From NCBI GenBank assembly GCA_964607915.1, contig CAZSMU010000111.1, forward strand, positions 1 through 12,924: DNA of 12,924 bases, read 5' to 3'. Position 1 is the first letter of the stretch. Each line of letters starts with the position of its first letter. A program made the translations under genes and the position numbers. Source of the DNA: JADJPL01 sp964607915 (GTDB taxonomy: Bacteria > Bacteroidota > Bacteroidia > Chitinophagales > Saprospiraceae). Of this stretch, positions 7,201-12,924 are shown piece after piece. The notes below the pieces were generated by a model. It was not told the DNA's origin. It did no database searches and saw only the letters and a program-made list of their open reading frames with translations.

Positions 7201-7770
7201 TTAAAACGATGCCTTGGGCTCTTTTTTCGTGACCAAGGCCACTACGAGCGACAAGATCAGGCCCATGAGCAGCATTCCGAACAGCGAAGCGGCGGCGATG
7301 AACCAGGTGCTGCCGAAAAAGCCCATCATGCCGGAGCTGGCCTCGAGTTGTTCTTCGGTGACGCGCCCGTCTTCGAGCATTTTGTCCATTTGCGCGTCCA
7401 TGATTTCTTTCATCAGGTCGGGGTTGATGACTTCCATGTACAAGATAGTCCATACGGCCTGTAGGACGGCGATGACGGCCATGACCAACATGCTGGTGCC
7501 AAAGGCTTTGCCCATGGAGATGAACCCGTTCAACTGTTCATCGCGGTACTGCTTGACGGTCAGGATGCCTGCGACGGTCATGACGGCGTAGGAGAGCAGT
7601 CCGGAGACCATGTTGCCCGTGCTGTACTGTTGGGTGACGTCGGTAAAGCCGCTGAGCTGGAATACCAGGCCCATGGCGATGAGGATCAGGGAGGCGATTA
7701 CTCCCCAGCGGAGGGCCAGCGGGCGTGCGCTGGGCGCTGCTTTGAATTCTTTTGTGTCCAGTGTGTCCAT
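7201..7770 (-). CDS. DUF4199 domain-containing membrane protein 2
   Basis: This 189-residue protein has four predicted membrane helices (about 20-40, 52-73, 88-112 and 153-180). Between helices 3 and 4 it carries the family's recognisable stretch YMEVINPDLMKEIMDAQMDKM (about 111-131) followed by an acidic segment, and TVKQYRDEQLNGFISMGKAF between helices 2 and 3. These features assign it to DUF4199 (PF13858), of unknown biochemical function. The start at 7770 lies 11 bases after the stop of the dihydroorotase-like gene. The C-terminus is short and basic (TKKEPKASF). A strong hairpin follows the stop codon, so this is probably the last gene of the upstream transcript. Its relative, DUF4199 protein 1, follows after 158 bases and belongs to the glycosyltransferase unit. 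Confidence 0.83.
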   Translation of the reverse strand: MDTLDTKEFKAAPSARPLALRWGVIASLILIAMGLVFQLSGFTDVTQQYSTGNMVSGLLSYAVMTVAGILTVKQYRDEQLNGFISMGKAFGTSMLVMAVIAVLQAVWTILYMEVINPDLMKEIMDAQMDKMLEDGRVTEEQLEASSGMMGFFGSTWFIAAASLFGMLLMGLILSLVVALVTKKEPKASF

Positions 7771-7781
7771 AATTCGACAAT

Positions 7782-9053
7782 TTAATGGTTAGTGAAATCC
7801 GCTTTTCCCCGATGGACGACCCCGATGGGCATGCCGGTCAGCGTTTCGCCGAGTAGGGGTGAGTTACCGGACTTAGAGCGGAGGTGTTTTGGTTCGACGG
7901 TCCATTTTTCGTGGGGTAGGAAAAGGCTGAGGTCGGCCCGGCCCCCTTCGCGGATACAAACGGGTTCTATGCCCAGCAGTTTGCGGGGGTTGATGGCCAT
8001 TTTCACGATGAGTTCTTCGATGCTGAGGGTATTTTCCAGGGCTTTGCGGGCGAGTCCGAAAGCCGTTTCGAGTCCCAGAGCTCCGAAGTCGGCATAAGGG
8101 AATTCCAGTTTTTTGCCTTCTTCTTCTACGGGCACGTGGTTGCTGACGATGAGTTCGATGGTGCCATCTTTGAGTCCCTGCTTGAGCCCGTCCTGGTCGG
8201 ATTTGCTGCGCAGGGGGGGCAGGACTTTGAACAGGGGGTCGAAGTCGGTGAGTGCCCGGTCGTCGTAGGCGAGGTTGAGCACGGGCACGGAGGCGCTGAC
8301 GCGGAGATTCCTGGCGCGGGCCTCCCGTACCAGTTGTACGCTGTGGGCGGAGGAGAGTCCGTACAAGTGCAGGCGGGACCCGGCGTATTCGTTGAGATAG
8401 AGGTCGCGTTGCACCATGAGTTCTTCTGCGAGGTTGGGGATGCCCCGCAGTCCGAGGCTTGCGCTGACGACGCCTTCGTGGATCTGGCCTTCCGGCGACA
8501 GGCCTGCGTCGTGTGGCCGGTTGATGACGAGTCCGTCGAATGCGCGGACGTACTGCAAGGCGCGGAGCAGGAGGCCGCTGTTCTGGACCGGGTGTTGGCC
8601 GTCGGAGAAGGCGACGGCTCCGGCGTGGAACATATCCATCAGTTCGGCGATTTGTTTGCCGTCGCAGTGTTCGGATAGGGCGCCTATGGGCAGGAAGCGG
8701 ACCAGGCTGTCGCGGGTTTGGTTGAGCAGGTAGGCTATCTCTGCTTTGCCCTGCACGGGGGGCAGCGTGTTGGGAAAAACGGCCAGGGTGGTGAATCCGC
8801 CGGCGGCGGCGGCGCGGGCGAGGGACTGCAGGTCTTCGCGGTGTTCGTAGCCCGGGTCCATGGGCTGTGCGCCGAGGTCCACCCAACCTGGGGAGAGGTG
8901 GCAGCCGGGCACTTCGAGTTCCCGGTCGGCCTTGTGTTTCAGGCCCGTTCCGATCCCGGTGATTTTATCGCCTTCTATGAATACGTCCACGGATTTGCCG
9001 TGGTAGGGCGAGGCAGGGTCTATGACGACCGTGTTGCGGATGAGTAGTTTCAT
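7782..9053 (-). CDS. Dihydroorotase-family protein lacking metal ligands (probable non-catalytic PyrC homologue)
   Basis: At 423 residues the protein is full length for a class I dihydroorotase, the amidohydrolase of pyrimidine synthesis. Scaffold motifs are kept: PGWVD (55-59), GGFTTLAVFPNT (85-96), HEGVVSASLGLRGIP (192-206), RSKSDQDGL, GTIELIV and FGALGLETAFGLA. Nearly every metal or catalytic position is changed: the HxH motif is G61-A-Q63, the FSDDG Asp is Gly152, the HxED His is Arg179, the HxxH second His is Gly232, PHH is V-L-N (258-260), and the catalytic DHAPH is NHVPV (305-309). Hydrolysis therefore looks impossible by the usual mechanism. Inactive homologues (for example PyrC' in Pseudomonas) serve as structural partners of aspartate transcarbamoylase, a possible role here. 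It starts 1 base after the Bat gene's stop. Confidence 0.85.
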   Translation of the reverse strand: MKLLIRNTVVIDPASPYHGKSVDVFIEGDKITGIGTGLKHKADRELEVPGCHLSPGWVDLGAQPMDPGYEHREDLQSLARAAAAGGFTTLAVFPNTLPPVQGKAEIAYLLNQTRDSLVRFLPIGALSEHCDGKQIAELMDMFHAGAVAFSDGQHPVQNSGLLLRALQYVRAFDGLVINRPHDAGLSPEGQIHEGVVSASLGLRGIPNLAEELMVQRDLYLNEYAGSRLHLYGLSSAHSVQLVREARARNLRVSASVPVLNLAYDDRALTDFDPLFKVLPPLRSKSDQDGLKQGLKDGTIELIVSNHVPVEEEGKKLEFPYADFGALGLETAFGLARKALENTLSIEELIVKMAINPRKLLGIEPVCIREGGRADLSLFLPHEKWTVEPKHLRSKSGNSPLLGETLTGMPIGVVHRGKADFTNH

Positions 9054-9054
9054 G

Positions 9055-11082
9055 TCACTTCCAGAATCTTAGGATCGTTGCTTCGGCGGCCAGGAACAGG
9101 AGGGCGGCCAGGAGGCACCAGCGCCACAGCGTGTTTCCGCGGCTGCGTTCTTCGATTTGGGCGGCGAGTACCGTTTCGTTGCGGGCCTGGATGATTTTGG
9201 CCATTGGGCCGGCGAGGGCGGCCAGTTCGTCGGAACGCACAAATTCCATAGCAGACTCGCGCCGGTCGTAATTAAAGCTGAAGGTGTGCAGGGGGCTCCC
9301 CGGGTTGAGGTAGAGGGAATAATGCCCGGCCTCGCGCACCTGACCGCCCATGCCCAGGAACAGCGTATTGCCTGCCGAGCGCTGCTCGGGGATAAATTCC
9401 AGGTTGCTGGGGCCGCCCATTTTAAAGACCGACTCGGCCTTTTGGTCTTGCCGTTGGGCTTCGAGCAGTTCATCGCGGCCTATCGTATAAGCTATCCGCA
9501 GGTCGTTGCTGGCGGAAATGGCCATCTTGTAGAGCATGGGGATGAAGATTTCGCCACTTTGCACGAGGTTGCTGTAGTTTTCCGAGAGGGGGGCGGCGCA
9601 CACGTATAGGTTGCCTTTTCCGATGCGGTAGCCCGACAGCATAGAGGTGCCGTCGCGGAACTGGAGGAGGGGCTCTTCGCCCTTGCTGCCTTGCTGGAAG
9701 CGGTATGCGCCCTGTACCGAGGGAAGGCGTAGGTTGTCGTTGACCGTTTCGAAGACATCTTTGAACACAAAGGACTCCACGTTGAGGGAGCTGGCCTGTT
9801 TGTTTATTTTTGCGAAGCCGAGGGGTTCGTTGGCAGAGAAGGCGCGCAGAAAGCTGCGCAGCCCTTCGAGGTTGGCGTCTGGGGCGGGGAAGAGCAGCAC
9901 GTTGCCCCCTTCTTCTGCGTAGCGCCTCAGTTCATCGGCCATGCCGGAGGAATAGGAGAGCAGGTCGGACAGGATGATGAGCTGATATTCCCGGAAGCGG
10001 GAGTACTCTAATCCCTGGCTGTTTTGCGTATTCAGTTCGAACAAGGGCATGCCGCGCACAGCCGCTCCGAGGTAGCGGTTTTCGCTGCCTTCGTGGATAG
10101 CCAGTACCCGGATGCGCTCCTGTACGGGGAAGCTGAAAAAGTAATGGTCATCGAACTGGACCGGGTAATCGGTTAAGGAAAAGCGGGCTTCCTGCCAGCC
10201 CGTCCTCAGGATGGTCAGCATAGCTGTATCGGTGACGGTGGCACCGGCGGGGATGCTGAGCACTCCTACCGGCTTGGTTTGGCCCTGGTATTCCAGCGAC
10301 AGGCGGATGTTTTCCACGGGGTCGCTGCTGTGGTTGCGCACGCGTACGAACAGGGGGCTGGTCTGCTTAAACATTTGCACCGGTGATTCGAACCAGACGG
10401 AATCAATGCTGATATTGCGTTGTTGTACGGCCTGCAAGGGGAGCAGGTTCAGCTCCAGGGCAGAGTCGGCGTATTCGCGGATATCCATGGCGCTGCGCTG
10501 GAAGTCGGAAATTTGCCAGGCGCTGCGGAGATTTGCCCGGCTTGCGGAGAGGGCCTGCTTTTGGCGTTGCAACACCAGGGACATCGTCCTCGACTCCGGG
10601 GAAGGCTGGATGCCGTCAATAGCGGCGAGCGCGTCCTGTTGGCTGAGCAAGCGCTGCTGGCGGCCGGAAAAATCGTTGCTCAGGATCTGAAACTGGTCGT
10701 CGGGGCCGAACGAGCGCACTACTTCCCGGGCGCGGGTACGGGCCTGTTCCAGCAGGGGCACATCCTGGCTGAGGGCACCCATGCTAAAGGAGTTGTCCAC
10801 GTAGATGCTGACGGCGCGGGAGCCCTGGGTCTGGGCGGGGGCGTCGGGAAAAAAAGGTTGGGCAAACCCGAGGATGAGCCACAACAGCGCCATCAGGCGC
10901 ATGAGCAGGGCCAGCAGGTTGCGCAGGCGCGAGCGGGCGCTGTTCTCCTCCATGACTTCCCGCAGGAAACGGACATTGGTGAAATACACCTTTTTGAACC
11001 GCCGGAAATAAAATAAATGGAGGATAATGGGAATCGCCAGACTCAGAGCCGAGAGCAAGAACAAGGGATAGAGAAACTGCAT
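9055..11082 (-). CDS. BatA/von Willebrand factor A domain membrane protein
   Basis: This 675-residue protein begins MQFLYPLFLLSALSLAIPII and continues with the FYFRRFKKVYFTNVRFL stretch, the N-terminal double-transmembrane BatA module (helices about 4-24 and 57-77). A von Willebrand A-like region follows, with VDNSFSMG keeping a DxSxS metal-site core (Asp96, Ser98, Ser100). Then come long beta-rich sections and a GATase1-like part (about residues 340-480), and one C-terminal helix near the end (CLLAALLFLAAEATILRF). Most of the chain should face the periplasm. Family members are common in Bacteroidota; their roles in envelope stress or oxygen tolerance are not settled. I chose the ATG at 11082 over an in-frame TTG at 11091 because family homology begins at MQFLYP. 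It heads the minus-strand run and is divergent from queE. It is not the classical batABCDE context. Confidence 0.85.
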   Translation of the reverse strand: MQFLYPLFLLSALSLAIPIILHLFYFRRFKKVYFTNVRFLREVMEENSARSRLRNLLALLMRLMALLWLILGFAQPFFPDAPAQTQGSRAVSIYVDNSFSMGALSQDVPLLEQARTRAREVVRSFGPDDQFQILSNDFSGRQQRLLSQQDALAAIDGIQPSPESRTMSLVLQRQKQALSASRANLRSAWQISDFQRSAMDIREYADSALELNLLPLQAVQQRNISIDSVWFESPVQMFKQTSPLFVRVRNHSSDPVENIRLSLEYQGQTKPVGVLSIPAGATVTDTAMLTILRTGWQEARFSLTDYPVQFDDHYFFSFPVQERIRVLAIHEGSENRYLGAAVRGMPLFELNTQNSQGLEYSRFREYQLIILSDLLSYSSGMADELRRYAEEGGNVLLFPAPDANLEGLRSFLRAFSANEPLGFAKINKQASSLNVESFVFKDVFETVNDNLRLPSVQGAYRFQQGSKGEEPLLQFRDGTSMLSGYRIGKGNLYVCAAPLSENYSNLVQSGEIFIPMLYKMAISASNDLRIAYTIGRDELLEAQRQDQKAESVFKMGGPSNLEFIPEQRSAGNTLFLGMGGQVREAGHYSLYLNPGSPLHTFSFNYDRRESAMEFVRSDELAALAGPMAKIIQARNETVLAAQIEERSRGNTLWRWCLLAALLFLAAEATILRFWK

Positions 11083-11117
11083 ACTGCGCAAGTGTTACGA
11101 ATTTGCAATATTACGCT

Positions 11118-11125
11118 TATTTTTG
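11118..11125 (+). promoter_or_regulatory. Candidate TAnnTTTG -7 element for queE
   Basis: TATTTTTG on the plus strand matches the Bacteroidota -7 consensus exactly, 9 bases before the queE ATG at 11135. No good -33 TTTG is seen at the usual spacing: a TTTG at 11102-11105 is only 12 bases away. If real, the transcript would have almost no leader. The region is AT-rich, so a chance match is possible. Confidence 0.35.
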
Positions 11126-11134
11126 TTTCTTTTT

Positions 11135-11767
11135 ATGGCATACAAGATCAAAGAAATATTCTATACCCTGCAAGGGGAAGGAGGGCAGAGCGGGCGCCCT
11201 GCCGTTTTTTGCCGGTTTTCGGGCTGCAACCTCTGGAGTGGCCGCGAAGAAGACCGCCATAAGGCCATTTGCCAATTTTGCGATACCGACTTCTGGGGAA
11301 CGGATGGGGAAAATGGAGGGCGCTATCCCGATGCGGATGCCCTGGCCTCAAAAGTGGCTTCCCTGTGGCCGGCCCCGGAGGGCAAGCCGTACGTGGTCTG
11401 TACGGGGGGCGAACCCCTGCTGCAATTGGATGCCGCGCTGGTCGCCGCCCTGCACCGGCGAGGCTTCGAAGTGGCGGTGGAGACCAACGGCACTGTAGCG
11501 GCCCCCGAGGGCATTGACTGGCTCTGCGTGAGCCCCAAAGCAGGGGCGGAGTTGGTGCTCAGGGCAGGCAGCGAGCTGAAGCTGGTATTCCCGCAACCAG
11601 GGGCGGAGCCGGAGCGTTTTACAGACCTGGATTTCGAGTACTTTTTCCTGCAGCCTATGGATGGGCCCGACGCCGTGCGCAACACCCGCCTGGCTTTGGA
11701 GTACTGCTTGAAGCATCCCCGTTGGCGCCTAAGCCTTCAAACCCATAAAATCCTTCAAATCCCCTGA
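11135..11767 (+). CDS. queE: 7-carboxy-7-deazaguanine synthase QueE (radical SAM)
   Basis: This 210-residue protein carries the family opening YKIKEIFYTLQGEGGQSGRPAVFCRFSGCNLW. Its cluster-binding cysteines are C31, C46 and C49, a CX14CX2C spacing that is the variant radical-SAM motif of some QueE enzymes rather than the usual CX3CX2C. TGGEPLLQ (90-97), VETNGT and the terminal LSLQTHKILQIP also match. QueE converts 6-carboxy-tetrahydropterin to 7-carboxy-7-deazaguanine, the ring-contraction step toward preQ0 and queuosine in tRNA. The ATG at 11135 is preferred to an upstream TTG (11123) because the conserved MAYKIKEIF begins there. A SET-domain gene starts 2 bases after the stop and is surely cotranscribed. 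No other queuosine gene is visible nearby. Confidence 0.95.
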   Translation: MAYKIKEIFYTLQGEGGQSGRPAVFCRFSGCNLWSGREEDRHKAICQFCDTDFWGTDGENGGRYPDADALASKVASLWPAPEGKPYVVCTGGEPLLQLDAALVAALHRRGFEVAVETNGTVAAPEGIDWLCVSPKAGAELVLRAGSELKLVFPQPGAEPERFTDLDFEYFFLQPMDGPDAVRNTRLALEYCLKHPRWRLSLQTHKILQIP

Positions 11768-11769
11768 TC

Positions 11770-12162
11770 ATGCAGCAATATGTGCCTTTATACATAGCTC
11801 CCAGCCCTCTGGGCGGCAGGGGAGTATTCAGTCGGGACGCCATTGCGGAAGGAACGCTCATCGAGATCTGCCCGGTCGTAGTGTTGCCTCCGGAACAATT
11901 GCCCGTCATACACGACACCAAGCTGCACGACTACTATTTCCTCTGGGGCTGGGAAGACAACGAGTGCGCCATAGCCCTGGGCTACGGCTCCCTGTACAAC
12001 CACGCCTACGACCCCAATGCCCGCTACCTGGTGGACATTGACCAGGACGCCATCGAAATCATCGCCCGGCGCGATATCCAGGCAGGGGAGGAAATTACGG
12101 TGAGCTACAACGGCGACCCCGAAGACCAGACGCCGGTCTGGTTCGACCAGAGCCAGGCTTAG
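11770..12162 (+). CDS. SET domain-containing protein (putative protein-lysine methyltransferase)
   Basis: This 130-residue protein is essentially a bare SET domain. GRGVF (16-20) follows the first strand, GYGSLYNHAYDPNA (71-84) holds the NHxxxPN S-adenosylmethionine-binding and pseudoknot motif, and GEEITVSYNG (106-115) contains the C-terminal E-E-I-T-x-x-Y with the catalytic tyrosine. There is no post-SET cysteine cluster, no signal peptide and no membrane helix, so it should be cytoplasmic. Small stand-alone SET proteins in bacteria are thought to methylate lysines of proteins, but their substrates are mostly unknown. It starts 2 bases after the queE stop, and its TAG overlaps the stop codon of the convergent gpsA gene, leaving no space for a terminator. 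Confidence 0.9.
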   Translation: MQQYVPLYIAPSPLGGRGVFSRDAIAEGTLIEICPVVVLPPEQLPVIHDTKLHDYYFLWGWEDNECAIALGYGSLYNHAYDPNARYLVDIDQDAIEIIARRDIQAGEEITVSYNGDPEDQTPVWFDQSQA

Positions 12163-12924
12163 AGGAAATCCACGTCTACATCGTAGGGGTAGTTGATGAG
12201 AAAGCGGATGGCTTTGTCTATATCGTAGCCTTCGAAGACTATGTTGTACAGCATCTGCGTGATCGGCATGCGCAGTTTGAGGTGCTGAGCCAGGTGCCGG
12301 GTGATGTGCAAGGTCCGTACCCCTTCGGCCAGTTCGGGCATGCTCTGCTGGATTTCGGCAAACGTTTCGCCCCGCCCCAGCCGGTATCCGAAGGTGAAGT
12401 TGCGGCTTTTTTTGCTGGTGGCCGTCGCCACCAGGTCGCCGATGCCGGCGGTGCCAAGGAAAGCGTTGTTCTCGGCGCCAAAGGCATTGCCGAAGTGGAT
12501 CATTTCTACCAGGCCGCGGGTGATGAGCATGGCCTGTATGTTTTTACCCAATCCTTTCCCCCGCAAGATACCGGACCCCAGAGCGATGGTGTTTTTCAGT
12601 GCCCCGGCCAGTTCGGCACCCAGGATGTCCTGTGTGTGAAACACATGGAACTGCTCGCTGCCGAGCACCGCTTTGCCCTCCTGGAATACTTCATTGAACA
12701 CCGTGCCGATGACGGTTGCAGTGGGAAGCCCTCCGAGGATTTCCTCGGCCAGGTTGGGGCCTGACAGACAGCCCACGCGGCGCACGACGCTTTCCTGTTG
12801 GATCACCTGGCTCATCGTGCTGACGTGTTCGAGCCGAAGGCGGCCGGCGGCGATATCTTCATCGCTAATCCCATCTTGACAACGTCCTCGGGGCGGTTGA
12901 CGCGGCGGCTCGAAAGCTCGGACA
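12159..12924 (-). CDS. gpsA: Glycerol-3-phosphate dehydrogenase [NAD(P)+] GpsA, C-terminal part (runs off right edge)
   Basis: From MSQVIQQE onward (12815 leftwards) the protein matches the GpsA C-terminal domain. CLSGPNLAEEI marks the hinge, GAELAGALKNTIALGSGI carries the catalytic lysine, FLGTAGIGDLVATATSKKSRNFTFG holds the substrate-binding SRN, and GVRTLH and RMPITQMLY follow. The enzyme reduces dihydroxyacetone phosphate to sn-glycerol 3-phosphate for phospholipid synthesis. The frame stays open to the edge, but the 50-odd bases beyond about 12870 read poorly in it (Pro/Arg-rich) and better in another frame, so a one-base frameshift at the CCC run 12870-12872 is suspected. The ATG at 12815 is not the true start, since the NAD-binding domain would be missing. 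The TAA overlaps the SET gene's TAG tail to tail. Confidence 0.9.
   Translation of the reverse strand, partial: VRAFEPPRQPPRGRCQDGISDEDIAAGRLRLEHVSTMSQVIQQESVVRRVGCLSGPNLAEEILGGLPTATVIGTVFNEVFQEGKAVLGSEQFHVFHTQDILGAELAGALKNTIALGSGILRGKGLGKNIQAMLITRGLVEMIHFGNAFGAENNAFLGTAGIGDLVATATSKKSRNFTFGYRLGRGETFAEIQQSMPELAEGVRTLHITRHLAQHLKLRMPITQMLYNIVFEGYDIDKAIRFLINYPYDVDVDFL

Noticed and set aside
7043..7453. A 5' extension of the DUF4199-1 frame into DUF4199-2
   Set aside because: The extension is translated from the hairpin and out-of-frame DUF4199-2 sequence. The four-helix protein is complete from the ATG at 7042.
8136..8678. A plus-strand open frame of 180 codons opposite the dihydroorotase-like gene
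   Set aside because: No motif, fully inside a family-recognised gene, with composition typical of an antisense shadow.
12812..12924. A separate upstream gene ending in an ATGA overlap with a gpsA start at 12815
   Set aside because: A GpsA starting at 12815 would lack the whole NAD-binding domain, and the last third of that frame has poor codon use, so a frameshift within one gene is more likely.

Overview
This window looks like chromosomal DNA from a GC-rich Bacteroidota, probably of the Saprospiria type. The main signs are a BatA-type N-terminal double-transmembrane protein, two DUF4199 proteins, a YfhO-family giant membrane protein, a divergent dihydroorotase homologue, almost no Shine-Dalgarno sequences, and promoter candidates of the TAnnTTTG type. 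The lineage is inferred from gene families only.

Layout. From about 11.08 kb down to the left edge, nine complete genes and one partial gene lie head to tail on the minus strand. In transcription order they are: a BatA/von Willebrand A membrane protein; a dihydroorotase homologue that has lost its metal ligands; DUF4199 protein 2; a 158-bp gap holding a strong hairpin terminator and a TAnnTTTG promoter; DUF4199 protein 1; a GtrB/DPM1-like GT2 glycosyltransferase; a YfhO-family membrane protein; a GT4 glycosyltransferase; a D-glucuronyl C5-epimerase homologue; a WbpD-type N-acetyltransferase; and the first 27 codons of a WbpB-type dehydrogenase. Many junctions overlap or are only a few bases apart, so translation is probably coupled. 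To the right, divergently transcribed on the plus strand, are queE (7-carboxy-7-deazaguanine synthase) and a small SET-domain protein. At the right edge, on the minus strand, is the C-terminal part of gpsA, whose stop codon overlaps that of the SET gene.

How the genes may work together. The left half reads as an envelope polysaccharide module. GT2 would load a sugar onto a polyprenyl phosphate, YfhO would transfer it on the outer face of the membrane, and one or both DUF4199 proteins (each about four membrane helices) might take the place of a GtrA-like flippase. The GT4, epimerase, WbpD and WbpB homologues point to a glycan with uronic acids: GlcNAc3NAcA-type sugars and possibly iduronate. 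No mobile element, CRISPR array, tRNA or rRNA was seen. No gene-free stretch exceeds 160 bases.
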